This document shows positions 1 through 7,600 of a stretch of 8,938 nucleotides of DNA, piece by piece. The stretch spans positions 1 through 8,938 of the forward strand of contig JBBRHH010000232.1 of NCBI GenBank assembly GCA_038222915.1. The letters run 5' to 3'. A program made the translations under genes and the position numbers. Source of the stretch: JBBRHH01 sp038222915 (GTDB taxonomy: Bacteria; Planctomycetota; Phycisphaerae; Tepidisphaerales; Tepidisphaeraceae). Position 1 is the first letter of the stretch. Every line of letters starts with the position of its first letter. The notes under the pieces were generated by a model that saw nothing but the letters and a program-made list of their open reading frames with translations, did no database searches and was not told the origin of the DNA.

Positions 1-1
1 T

Positions 2-1183
2 GAGACGCGGCGTCGGGAGGCCGAAGAGGCGTCGGTTCGGAAAACGCGCTTTCTGGCTGCGGTGTCGCACGATATCCGCACCCCGGCCAACGCAATCAAC
101 CTGCTGGCGGAATTGATTCGACGAACGGCGAGCAACCCGGCCTTCGTGTCAGAGATCCCGGAGATGGCGGGCGAGCTTCAGGCGAGTGCGGGAACGCTGG
201 TGGAACTTGTCAGCGATGTGCTGGACGTTGCCCGATTTGATTCTGGCAAGGTTGATCTTCAGGAGAGCGAGTTTTCCGTTCAGGATGTCCTGGATGACGA
301 GGTTCGACACCTTCAGCCGCTGGCGGACCAAAAGCACATTACGCTGGAAGTCGAGCCAATGGACGGTTCGGTCTGGATGCGGGCCGACCGGATCAAGCTT
401 GGTCGCGTTTTGGGCAATCTGGTGGGAAATGCGATCAAGTTCACGACGGCGGGCGGTGTGCGGTTGCGCGGCTGGTGCGAAAGCGACGGATGTGCGTGTA
501 TGAGTGTGACAGACACGGGCATCGGCATCGCGGCCGAGCACGTTCCACATATTTTCGACGAGTTTTATCAATTGCGCAATCCGGAGCGGGATCGAAACAA
601 GGGAACTGGGCTTGGCCTTGCCATCAGCAAGCGGCTTGTCGACGCGATGGGCGGTACGATCAGAGTCGAAAGCATGCCTGGCAAAGGGAGTATGTTTACG
701 CTTTGCCTTCCGGCCAACTGCGTGATCAGGAATGTGGCAGATCCAGTCGCCCGCGCGTTGACCGAGCCACGGGCAATCGATGGTGAGGCACGTCCACTGG
801 CGGGGCATCGCGTGCTGCTGGTGGAGGACCATGATGCGACGCGCAAGGCCGCGTCGCAGTTGCTGGAAGGACTTGGGGCGACTGTATTGCAGGCTCAAAA
901 TGGCCAGCAGGGCCTGGAGACGCTCGGTGAGGCGGAGCCGGACGTACTTCTCCTGGACCTGATGTTGCCGGACATGGACGGCAGGGAAGTGCTCCGGTCG
1001 ATCGCGGCGCGGCGGCCGGCATCGCTCAAAGCGATGCTGGTGTTGACGGGGGATTTGATGAGCACCCGCTCCGAAGAACTCAAGTCGCTGGGCGTTGATG
1101 CGATTCTGGCGAAACCAGTGGACATGAATCAACTGGTGCAGAGAATCACAGGCGTACTGGAAAAGACACTGTCGCGCCAGTAG
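2..1183 (+). CDS. Hybrid sensor histidine kinase with C-terminal receiver domain (5' end outside window)
   Basis: This inner-membrane or cytosolic signalling kinase autophosphorylates a histidine and passes the phosphate to its own receiver aspartate. The reading frame is open from base 2, and the H-box lies only 23 codons in, so the sensor part is upstream of the window. The GTG at 62 sits inside the H-box and is not a start. Numbered from base 2, the fragment shows a charged coiled-coil stretch, the HisKA motif VSHDIRTP with His23, the HATPase N-box NLVGNAIKF (Asn143), the G1 box DTGIG (171-175), the F-box IFDEFYQ and the G2 box GTGLGL (201-206). A full receiver domain follows, with acidic Glu275/Asp276, phospho-acceptor Asp319 in LLLDLMLP, Thr in VLTGD and Lys371 in AKPVD. 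All catalytic residues are present. No HPt domain follows, so any onward relay needs a separate protein. The Nudix gene starts 5 bases downstream and is probably cotranscribed. The sensed signal cannot be told from this fragment. Confidence 0.93.
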   Translation, partial: ETRRREAEEASVRKTRFLAAVSHDIRTPANAINLLAELIRRTASNPAFVSEIPEMAGELQASAGTLVELVSDVLDVARFDSGKVDLQESEFSVQDVLDDEVRHLQPLADQKHITLEVEPMDGSVWMRADRIKLGRVLGNLVGNAIKFTTAGGVRLRGWCESDGCACMSVTDTGIGIAAEHVPHIFDEFYQLRNPERDRNKGTGLGLAISKRLVDAMGGTIRVESMPGKGSMFTLCLPANCVIRNVADPVARALTEPRAIDGEARPLAGHRVLLVEDHDATRKAASQLLEGLGATVLQAQNGQQGLETLGEAEPDVLLLDLMLPDMDGREVLRSIAARRPASLKAMLVLTGDLMSTRSEELKSLGVDAILAKPVDMNQLVQRITGVLEKTLSRQ

Positions 1184-1188
1184 CAATC

Positions 1189-1965
1189 ATGCCTCTGCCT
1201 CCCTTGAAATTTCATCTGATTGGCGACTGGCTGCCCGGGCACATTCATTGTTCGTGGAGCGACAGCACGCTTGTTCTTTCACAAAAAGCACAGGACTTGA
1301 TCTCCGACGAGTGGGAGAGCGTTGCCCGACGCGGTGTGCGACTTTTTGATGGTCCGATGTGCCGGCTTGAGTCGTACGCGGCCAGGGGGAACGATTTGTC
1401 CCTTACGTTCAGCCGCACTTCCTATCGGATTTTCGTGGGAACCAACCTCTCGCACCCCGAGTTGGGCGACGAATTTGGCGTTCAATCGCTGGCCAACCCG
1501 GTTGGCGTGAGCAGCGGCCTGTTGAGCTGCGACGGCTATATGGTGATGGGGCGACGCAATCGGTCGGTGGCGTATTATCCGAATCGCATACATCCATTCG
1601 CTGGCGCGCTGGAACCGCGCGAGCCGCTGGATGTTTTCGACGAAGTGCGACGAGAGCTTGCCGAGGAGCTTTCGTTCGGGCCGGCGGACATCGCCGACAT
1701 TCGATGCCTTGGGCTGGTCGAAGACGTGTCACTGCGCCAGCCGGAACTGGTCTTCATTACACGATCGACAAGAACACTGATCGAGATCGAGGCATTGGTG
1801 GACAAGAAGGAGCATGACGCGAGCTGGTCGATCGAGTCGAAGGCCGAGGATATAAAGGCGGCAATGCGACGATCCAGTGAATTGACGCCTGTCGCGGTTG
1901 CGGCGTTATTGCTGTGGGGCCGCAAAGAATTTGGCGCCACGTGGTTTTCCGCACAGGTTGAGTGA
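1189..1965 (+). CDS. Nudix-superfamily protein resembling NUDT22 (UDP-sugar hydrolase-like)
   Basis: This is a 258-residue soluble protein with no signal peptide or membrane segment. A Nudix-like box runs from Gly139 through Glu145 to RELAEE (155-160). This matches the GX5E and REUXEE halves, but has nine rather than seven residues between them and Ser in place of the last Gly. The metal-binding Glu residues of REUXEE are intact. The N-terminal half carries LFDGP (52-56), TSYR (77-80), GTNLSHP (84-90), ANPVGV (102-107) and RRNRSV (122-127). From memory these resemble human NUDT22, a Mg-dependent UDP-glucose/UDP-galactose hydrolase with its own N-terminal fold. RQPELVF (183-189) follows the box. 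The Nudix class is a sequence observation; UDP-sugar hydrolysis is inferred from recalled similarity. The ATG at 1189 has no visible Shine-Dalgarno but lies 5 bases after the kinase stop, which fits translational coupling. The gene converges on the RND pump gene with only 6 bases between the stops. Confidence 0.72.
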   Translation: MPLPPLKFHLIGDWLPGHIHCSWSDSTLVLSQKAQDLISDEWESVARRGVRLFDGPMCRLESYAARGNDLSLTFSRTSYRIFVGTNLSHPELGDEFGVQSLANPVGVSSGLLSCDGYMVMGRRNRSVAYYPNRIHPFAGALEPREPLDVFDEVRRELAEELSFGPADIADIRCLGLVEDVSLRQPELVFITRSTRTLIEIEALVDKKEHDASWSIESKAEDIKAAMRRSSELTPVAVAALLLWGRKEFGATWFSAQVE

Positions 1966-1971
1966 GCGGGC

Positions 1972-4900
1972 TCAGACGGCGACTGGCTCTTCCTGAGAAC
2001 GATATTGACGGGATTTTGATGGCTGTGGCACTTCATTCTCGATGCGATTTGGTTTGCCACGTCCCAATGATCTCAGATCATCCAGAAGCGAATAGGCCAC
2101 CGGCGTGACCAGCAAGGTCAGGACGAGTGAGAGTGTCTGTCCGCCGATGACTACTACAGCCACAGCACGTCGCTCTTCGGCGCCGGGACCCGTGCCGACC
2201 CACAGGGGAAGCATGCCGGCGACTAGCGCCAGCGTTGTCATCAGAATTGGGCGTAGCCGATCGCGATTGGCCTGGATAATGGCGTCGAATCGGGGGAGAC
2301 CCTGGCGGCGGAGCCGGTTCATGTGGTCGATCTGCAGGATGGAGTTTTTCTTGACGACGCCGAACAGCACGAGGATGCCGAGGGCCGAATAGAGATTGAG
2401 GGTGTTGCCGGTCCAGTAGAGCGACAAGAGTGCGAAGGGAACGGACAGCGGCAGGGACAAGAGAATAGTGAAGGGGTGGACAAGGCTCTCAAATTGCGAC
2501 GCGAGGATCATGTACATGAAGATGATGGACAGGAGAAACGCCCATAGGAATTCGTAGAACGTGCGGTTGAGCTCGCGGCCGCGCCCTGCAATGCCTGTCG
2601 TATACCCTGCCGGGAGGTTCAGCTCCGAAGCCGCTGCCTTGAGTGCTTCCAGCCGGTCTGCCAGGGCGTACCCTGGTCCGATTCCGGCGCGTAGGTTTGC
2701 CGAACGCTGACGATCCACGCGATCGATGCGCGCGGCAGTGGCCGCCGGCTCAAGCGTGGCAAGGTTTCCAAGTTGAACCAGATCGCCGCCCTTGTGCGGC
2801 AGATATAACCGCCAGATCGAGGCTGGATCGTTGCGAGCACCGTCCGCGAGCCGGAGTTGCACGTCATAATCCTCATTCAGATTGGGGTCGCGGAAGCGTG
2901 AAAGCTTGGTTTCGCCGCCGACCATTAATCGCAGGGCCGTACCGATGTCGGCGGCGCTGATTCCAAGGTCCGCGGCCCGCGCACGGTCGATCTGCACGCG
3001 AAGCTCCGGGTTCTCGATCTTCAAGGTGGTGTCCGCATCAACAATGCCGCCGAGCTTCTGAGAGATCACCCGCAACTTTTCGGCGTTTTTTGCGAGGGTT
3101 TCAAGATCGGGGCCGTGAAGAACAAAGTCGATGTCGTAGTTGCTGCCACCGAGGTCAAACGCAACGAAGTTCCGCACCGAAGGACGAACGTCGTGATACT
3201 TTGCGAGGCGCTTGCGGATTTCAACCATCACATCGCGCTGCGAATAGTTGTTTCGAAATGCCTGCAACGGCCGGCCGTTGCGTAATTCGTTCCAGAGCCT
3301 CTCAAGAGAAAAGGTTCGTTCGGAATGCGGCGCGATTCGCACGTAGAAGCTTCCGAAGTTGATCGCGCCCAGGAAGCCGCCGCCGGTTTGGGTCAGAACG
3401 GTGCGCACGCCGGGCGTGGATCGGATGTCCGCTTCAATGGCGCTGATGGTTTGATCCATTGCCGCGAGGCTGGTGCCGTCGTGCCCGTTGATCGAAACGC
3501 CAAATTCAGCTTCGTCCACATCGCTGGGCACGTACTCCTGCTTCACGACTTTATAAAGCGGAATGGACGACAGGATGACCGCAACAGCCAATGTCGCCAC
3601 CAACGGCCGATGCCGCATGGCGAAGGTGAGCAGCCATGTATAGGATGCGTCGACGAGGGAATAAAAGCCGCGGCGCGATCTGGCGCCTGCGGCGTGGCCG
3701 AGCAGGTCTGAAGGATGGAGCAGCCTGGCGCTCATCATCGGCGTCAGCGTGAATGAAACCAGCAGACTGACCATCACCGCCACGGCGGCGGTTAATCCAA
3801 ACTGGTAGAGGAATCGTCCTGAAACGCTGGACATGAACGAGACCGGAATGAAGATGACCACAAGGCTCAGCGTTGTCGCCAGCACCGCGAGGCCAATCTC
3901 GGCGGTCGCCTCGCGCGCCGCGTCAAAGGCGTTCATCTTTTTCTCTTCGACGAACCGGAAGATGTTCTCGAGCACGACGATCGCGTCATCGATGACCACG
4001 CCGACCATCAACACCAGCGCCAGCATTGTGACGCTGTTGAGCGTGAAGTGGAGGGCCGCCATCATGCCGAAGGTGGAGATCACCGAAGCCGGGATTGCCA
4101 CGCCGGCGATAATGGTCGATCGCCAGCTTCGCATGAAGAGCAGGACCACGAGGCACGCGAGGATACTGCCCACGATCAGGTGAAGGTTGATTTCGTGCAG
4201 GGCCGAATAGATGTAGCGTGACTGATCGCGGATCACCTCGAGCTTCACATCGCTGGGCAGCTCATTTTTCAATTGATCGAGGCTGCTCTTAACGGCCTCG
4301 ATCACTTCGACGGTGTTCGCCCCGGACTGCCGCCGAACATCGACGACAACTGTCCGCACGCCGTCGAGTCTGGCGGTGGAGCGCTGCTCGCGTGCTCCAT
4401 CTTCCGCCCGGCCGATATCCTTCACGTGAATCTGTGCGCCGTTGATATTCGCGATGACCAGATCGTTGAAGGAGCGCGGATCGACAAACCGCCCCATGGT
4501 TCGCAACTGCGATTCCCGCACGCGGGTTGTGACGTTGCCGCCGGGAACGTCGGCGTTCTGGTTGACGATGGCATCGTGAATGGCGGCGATGGGAAGCTGA
4601 TAGGCGGCGAGGCGGTCGGGATCGATCCAGATGTTGATGGTTCGCCCGAGGCCGCCGCCGATGCCGACATCACCCACGCCGGCGCAGCGTTCCAATCGTT
4701 CCTTGACGATTTTGTCCGCCATCTCGGTCAGTTCGCGAATCTGGCGATTGCCCGAGAGGGCCACGCTGAGCACCGGCGTCGAATCGTTGTTGGCCTTGGC
4801 GATGATCGGCGCCTCGGCCTCTGGAGGCAGATTGCGCAGTGTTGTTGCCACCCGATCGCGAACATCCTGGGCCGCGATGTCGATGTTGCGGTTCAGGTTG

Positions 4901-5187
4901 AAGGTGACGATCACATACGATTGGCCGGGGCCAGAAATACTGCGCAGCTCGTAAATCCCCTCAATTGTGTTTACGGCCTCCTCGATGCGCTGCGAGATCT
5001 GGCTTTCGCATTCCTCTGACGCACCACCCGGAAAGCTGGTGCGAATGGTGACTGTCGGGAGGTCGACGCTTGGAAGCCGATCGACCCCGAGCCGCATGTA
5101 GCTGGCCGCCCCTACCACAACGAGCGCAAGCACGATCATGGTCGCGAAGACAGGCCGCTTAATACAAATTTCCGCCAGTTTCTGCAT
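1972..5187 (-). CDS. RND-family efflux pump, inner-membrane permease (HAE1/AcrB type)
   Basis: This is a proton-driven inner-membrane exporter that takes substrate from the periplasm or inner leaflet and passes it to an outer-membrane channel. Its 1071 residues fit the family (about 1,030-1,070). The N-terminus has the family signature CIKRPVF and TM1 (about 12-32), followed by the porter segment VDLPTV...FPGGA (41-56). TM helices follow from about 335. TM4 carries the Asp pair D400-D401 in GVVIDDAIVVLENI, equivalent to AcrB D407/D408. A second periplasmic porter half spans about 545-870. TM10 carries Lys947 in VVKKNSIL, equivalent to AcrB K940, and the last helix ends near 1035. The proton-relay residues are therefore intact. 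A short hydrophilic tail (about 1040-1071) is presumably cytosolic. The ATG at 5187 gives the expected N-terminus, but no good ribosome site precedes it. The gene lies downstream of the outer-membrane factor and a terminator hairpin. No adaptor gene is next to it on this strand. Substrates cannot be predicted. Confidence 0.96.
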   Translation of the reverse strand: MQKLAEICIKRPVFATMIVLALVVVGAASYMRLGVDRLPSVDLPTVTIRTSFPGGASEECESQISQRIEEAVNTIEGIYELRSISGPGQSYVIVTFNLNRNIDIAAQDVRDRVATTLRNLPPEAEAPIIAKANNDSTPVLSVALSGNRQIRELTEMADKIVKERLERCAGVGDVGIGGGLGRTINIWIDPDRLAAYQLPIAAIHDAIVNQNADVPGGNVTTRVRESQLRTMGRFVDPRSFNDLVIANINGAQIHVKDIGRAEDGAREQRSTARLDGVRTVVVDVRRQSGANTVEVIEAVKSSLDQLKNELPSDVKLEVIRDQSRYIYSALHEINLHLIVGSILACLVVLLFMRSWRSTIIAGVAIPASVISTFGMMAALHFTLNSVTMLALVLMVGVVIDDAIVVLENIFRFVEEKKMNAFDAAREATAEIGLAVLATTLSLVVIFIPVSFMSSVSGRFLYQFGLTAAVAVMVSLLVSFTLTPMMSARLLHPSDLLGHAAGARSRRGFYSLVDASYTWLLTFAMRHRPLVATLAVAVILSSIPLYKVVKQEYVPSDVDEAEFGVSINGHDGTSLAAMDQTISAIEADIRSTPGVRTVLTQTGGGFLGAINFGSFYVRIAPHSERTFSLERLWNELRNGRPLQAFRNNYSQRDVMVEIRKRLAKYHDVRPSVRNFVAFDLGGSNYDIDFVLHGPDLETLAKNAEKLRVISQKLGGIVDADTTLKIENPELRVQIDRARAADLGISAADIGTALRLMVGGETKLSRFRDPNLNEDYDVQLRLADGARNDPASIWRLYLPHKGGDLVQLGNLATLEPAATAARIDRVDRQRSANLRAGIGPGYALADRLEALKAAASELNLPAGYTTGIAGRGRELNRTFYEFLWAFLLSIIFMYMILASQFESLVHPFTILLSLPLSVPFALLSLYWTGNTLNLYSALGILVLFGVVKKNSILQIDHMNRLRRQGLPRFDAIIQANRDRLRPILMTTLALVAGMLPLWVGTGPGAEERRAVAVVVIGGQTLSLVLTLLVTPVAYSLLDDLRSLGRGKPNRIENEVPQPSKSRQYRSQEEPVAV

Positions 5188-5271
5188 TGCGTGGAAGGTT
5201 CGCCCGGGGAATCAAAAAAGGGGCGAAGATCGTTCTTCGCCCCTCATGATTACAACTTGAAGCACCAGTTG
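5188..5271. other. 84-bp intergenic spacer between outer-membrane factor and RND pump genes
   Basis: Apart from the terminator at 5214-5243, nothing functional is visible. The 26 bases between the T-tract and the pump start codon are too few to hold a full promoter with leader. They contain no clear Shine-Dalgarno sequence; the minus-strand bases just before the ATG are pyrimidine-rich. Confidence 0.6.
5214..5243 (-). terminator. Rho-independent terminator after the outer-membrane factor gene
   Basis: On the minus strand a perfect 10-bp stem (GGGGCGAAGA paired with TCTTCGCCCC, arms at 5234-5243 and 5220-5229) closes a 4-base loop. It is followed at once by six T residues (5214-5219 on the plus strand read as A). 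This is a textbook intrinsic terminator in the direction of the outer-membrane factor gene, starting 28 bases after its stop codon. There is no T-tract on the plus-strand side, so it is one-directional. It ends only 26 bases before the RND start codon, so pump transcription must come from readthrough, antitermination or a promoter inside the outer-membrane factor gene. Confidence 0.88.
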
Positions 5272-6921
5272 TTATGCAGGTCGAGTGGTGGCACGGACTG
5301 CGTTGGTCGCGGGCAGAGTCGTGGGGTTTGATGCCGGGCGGCTGACGGGGGAAGATGTGGGAATCACCTGGGGCGTCAAAGCGGGGGCGGTTGCAGGCGT
5401 AGTGGCCGGAGCAGTCGCGGGCGCGGGAACTGTGGCGGGGCGGCGAATCGGAGCCGGACCGGGCTGGGTTGAAGGCGGGTAGGTGGGGAAAGTGGCCGGC
5501 CGGGTGGAGGGCACTGTTGTTGGAATGAACGGCAATTTGACCTTCAGGACGCCCGACAAACGCAGCAGGTCAAGGAAGAAGACTTTCTGGTTGAATCGCT
5601 CGGTGGTCTGCTGAAGCTGTGCATTCAGCAGCGTGTCCTGGGCAGTCAGTCGTTCGAGGTTGGTCGCCTTACCGGCGGCGTAAGACCGGTCGGCCACGCG
5701 GAACGCCTCGGCCGCCGCGGCGACTTCCGTTTCCAGTTCCTTCAGGCGCTGGCCGCTGGCGACAAAGTTTTCATAGGCCGTGTAAACGTCCTGTTCCACG
5801 GTACGTGAAGTGAGCGATTCGGTGAGTGCCGCCTGGCGCAGCTGCGACCAGGCCGTGCGCACGTTGGCTTCGATAATTCCGGCGGAGAAGATCGGCAGGC
5901 TGCCCTGAAGGATTCCGTCCCACCGCGCCAAATCGCTGAAATGTTCCCGATACAGAAACGCCTCCAGGTTGAGCGTGACGGAAGGGTAGTATTGGCCGAT
6001 CGCCTGTTGGACGTTGTATTTGGCCGCTTCGCGCGCCGCCACCGCGGCACGCAGGTCTTCGCGATTCTGCTGGGCAATCCGAAGATAGTCCGATCGATCT
6101 GGAACGATGGACGGCAGCGAAAACTCATCCACCAGTTCGCCATCCACGCGATAGCCGATGATGAAGCCAAGCGCGGTGCGGGCGTTGCGTTCGTTGCTTT
6201 GCGTGTCGACCAGGGTCACGCGGGTGGCGGCCTCGTCGGCCTGGGACTGATAGACGTCCAGCGGCGGCGCCACACCGGCGTCGAGGCGTGTCTTGGCATC
6301 ATGCACGCGCGCGGCCTGAACCTTCAGGGATTCCGTTAGCACGACGATGGATTGTTGCAAGCTCAGCACCTGGTAATAAGACTGAGCGACCTGCAACATC
6401 AACGAGGATTGAAGATCGAGCAACAGCCCCCTCCGCTGCTCGGCCGTGAACTTGGCTGCATTTAGCGTTGCGACATCGCGGAAGCCGTTGAAAAGATTTA
6501 CGTTCCCTGTCACCGGCACATCCAACTGGTGAATGATGCTTCCGGACGATCCGGTATTTACGATGCCCCCGCTGGTGGTCAGCGATCCATTGCCATTGTG
6601 ATTGTCGCGAAAGGTGTAGCTGGGCGCGATGCTGATGGTCGGCAGAAATGCGGAGAGCGCTCGTTGCCGGGCAATCAACGCCTGAAGATAGTCTTCGCCG
6701 CGCAGGCCGAGGTTTTCATTGCCCTGGTTGGCGAGCATGAACGCGCGCTGGAGGGTCAATTTCTCGCCAGATCCGAGCGGCGGAGCGATTCCTGGCGAAT
6801 TCTCGTCCAGGACGGCGCGATAGATGTCGACTTCTTTCTTCTGATCAACCGCGCACCCTGCCAGCAGCGCAATGGCGGGAATCACATAGAACAGGCGGTT
6901 GGTCCGGGAGCGGAGCGTCAT
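5272..6921 (-). CDS. TolC-like outer-membrane efflux factor, putative lipoprotein, with Pro/Ala/Thr-rich tail
   Basis: This is the outer-membrane channel and periplasmic tunnel of a tripartite efflux system, 549 residues long. A signal peptide with lipobox LLAGC puts the lipidated cysteine at residue 23, as in NodT/OprM-type factors. The body holds two related outer-membrane-factor (OEP) repeats, about 53-255 and 275-460. Their matching helical motifs are RLDAGVAPPLDVYQSQADEA (212-231) and YAAGKATNLERLTAQDTLLN (414-433). Residues 466-549 form a low-complexity tail of Pro, Ala, Thr, Ser and Arg that the usual family lacks. The ATG at 6921 overlaps the regulator's stop codon in ATGA. A good ribosome site, AGAAGGA at 6928-6934 on the complementary strand, lies 6 bases upstream. 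The gene is followed by a strong terminator. It could serve either RND pump at this locus, since no other outer-membrane factor is seen. Confidence 0.93.
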   Translation of the reverse strand: MTLRSRTNRLFYVIPAIALLAGCAVDQKKEVDIYRAVLDENSPGIAPPLGSGEKLTLQRAFMLANQGNENLGLRGEDYLQALIARQRALSAFLPTISIAPSYTFRDNHNGNGSLTTSGGIVNTGSSGSIIHQLDVPVTGNVNLFNGFRDVATLNAAKFTAEQRRGLLLDLQSSLMLQVAQSYYQVLSLQQSIVVLTESLKVQAARVHDAKTRLDAGVAPPLDVYQSQADEAATRVTLVDTQSNERNARTALGFIIGYRVDGELVDEFSLPSIVPDRSDYLRIAQQNREDLRAAVAAREAAKYNVQQAIGQYYPSVTLNLEAFLYREHFSDLARWDGILQGSLPIFSAGIIEANVRTAWSQLRQAALTESLTSRTVEQDVYTAYENFVASGQRLKELETEVAAAAEAFRVADRSYAAGKATNLERLTAQDTLLNAQLQQTTERFNQKVFFLDLLRLSGVLKVKLPFIPTTVPSTRPATFPTYPPSTQPGPAPIRRPATVPAPATAPATTPATAPALTPQVIPTSSPVSRPASNPTTLPATNAVRATTRPA

Positions 6922-7502
6922 GGATGTTCCTTCTTGGTTCTGAAAATCCCACGTTCAACGAGACGAAGTATATGCGTCTGAACCTGTTGGCGATCCTGCT
7001 GACTTGGACCGTACAACATCAGCGATCGCAATAAGCCAGGAATCATCAGCGCGGTGAGGTGTGGCGCGGGATCACAGAACAACCGATCCCGAACGCCGCG
7101 TCGAATGGTGTCTTCAATCAACTTCACCAGTTCCAGCCGTTTCTGATCCCATTCACTGTGGCCTTTGGACGGCAGCGCCCGCCGCATCAATTCAAACGAG
7201 TGCGGGTGTCCGAAGGCAAACTCCACCATCTCGTGCACGATCTTGTGCAACTCTTCCACGGCCGACAGGTTATGGTCGGCGGTTTCCCGCTTCAAGGTGT
7301 CGATTAACGCGGTGAATCCGTCATAGAGCAGTGAGAAATAAAGATCTTCCTTCGAATCAAAGTAAATATAGAGCGTGCCCTTCCCGACGCCGGCGGCGGC
7401 GGCGACATCATCGAGGCGGACTTTATGAAACGGCTGCTTCGCGAAAAGCCTGGCGGCCGTTGCACTGATTAAATCCCGTTTTTTGGCATCAGGACGCTGC
7501 AT
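6918..7502 (-). CDS. TetR-family transcriptional regulator, probable repressor of the efflux locus
   Basis: This is a 194-residue dimeric DNA-binding regulator, the usual TetR size. With the start chosen at 7502, residues 10-57 form the TetR helix-turn-helix domain: LISATAARLFAKQPFHKVRLDDVAAAAGVGKGTLYIYFDSKEDL in outline, including the recognition-helix signature AGVGKGTLYIYF. The C-terminal part (about 60-194) is the variable helical ligand and dimerisation domain. An upstream in-frame ATG at 7574 would add 24 residues. Those residues would come from the control region and do not resemble the family, and neither start has a strong ribosome site. The stop overlaps the outer-membrane factor start by 4 bases, so the two are one operon and probably translationally coupled. 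Its place at the divergent junction suggests it represses its own operon and the adaptor operon until a substrate-like ligand binds. That role is inferred from position. Confidence 0.93.
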   Translation of the reverse strand: MQRPDAKKRDLISATAARLFAKQPFHKVRLDDVAAAAGVGKGTLYIYFDSKEDLYFSLLYDGFTALIDTLKRETADHNLSAVEELHKIVHEMVEFAFGHPHSFELMRRALPSKGHSEWDQKRLELVKLIEDTIRRGVRDRLFCDPAPHLTALMIPGLLRSLMLYGPSQQDRQQVQTHILRLVERGIFRTKKEHP

Positions 7503-7505
7503 GAC

Positions 7506-7534
7506 TTGCCGCACCGACCGGAAGATTTTATACT
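7506..7534 (+). promoter_or_regulatory. Candidate sigma-70-type promoter for the adaptor operon
   Basis: TTGCCG at 7506-7511 (4 of 6 matches to TTGACA) and TATACT at 7529-7534 (5 of 6 matches to TATAAT) are separated by 17 bp, the optimal spacing. Transcription would start near 7541 and give a leader of about 70 bases before the adaptor start at 7611. The -35 box lies just outside the regulator's start codon, so a bound repressor here could block both directions. Confidence 0.45.
7527..7532 (-). promoter_or_regulatory. Candidate -10 box for the regulator operon
   Basis: The minus strand reads TATAAA at 7532-7527, overlapping the plus-strand -10 candidate. Transcription would start near 7520, about 18 bases before the regulator start at 7502. 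The best -35 at normal spacing (CTGGCG at 7555-7550) is weak, so this is tentative. Confidence 0.25.
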
Positions 7535-7593
7535 TTGTCAAAACCGACCCGCCAGTATTGTAAGGCACGCGCATTCTTCGTCAATCGGGTCAG

Positions 7594-7600
7594 AAAGGGA
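7594..7600 (+). promoter_or_regulatory. Ribosome binding site that decides the adaptor start
   Basis: AAAGGGA lies 10 bases before the ATG at 7611 and 19 bases before the next in-frame ATG at 7620. It favours 7611. The further upstream frame from 7506 would put the promoter region inside the coding sequence and displace the signal peptide. Confidence 0.55.

Noticed and set aside
149..1186. Long minus-strand open frame (345 codons) antisense to the kinase
   Set aside because: It is complementary to a gene with all kinase and receiver motifs intact. Its translation is rich in Arg, His and Gln without recognisable domains, as expected for a GC-rich shadow frame.
1963..1974. Small inverted repeat (TGAGC/GCTCA) spanning both convergent stop codons, as a bidirectional terminator
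   Set aside because: Only five base pairs with a two-base gap, and no T-tract on either side. It follows from the facing stop codons and is too weak to call a terminator.
4273..5019. 248-codon plus-strand frame opposite the 5' part of the RND gene
   Set aside because: It lies wholly within the conserved porter domain of the pump on the other strand, and has no ribosome site or recognisable domain.
5285..5500. GC-rich repetitive stretch as a tandem repeat or CRISPR-like array
   Set aside because: The repetition is irregular and explained by the Pro/Ala/Thr codons of the outer-membrane factor tail. There are no constant repeats with unique spacers.
7536..7541. Perfect minus-strand TTGACA as -35 box for the regulator
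   Set aside because: No acceptable -10 lies 16-18 bp downstream (the region reads GTCGGT), and the TATAAA candidate is only 3 bp away, which is incompatible spacing.
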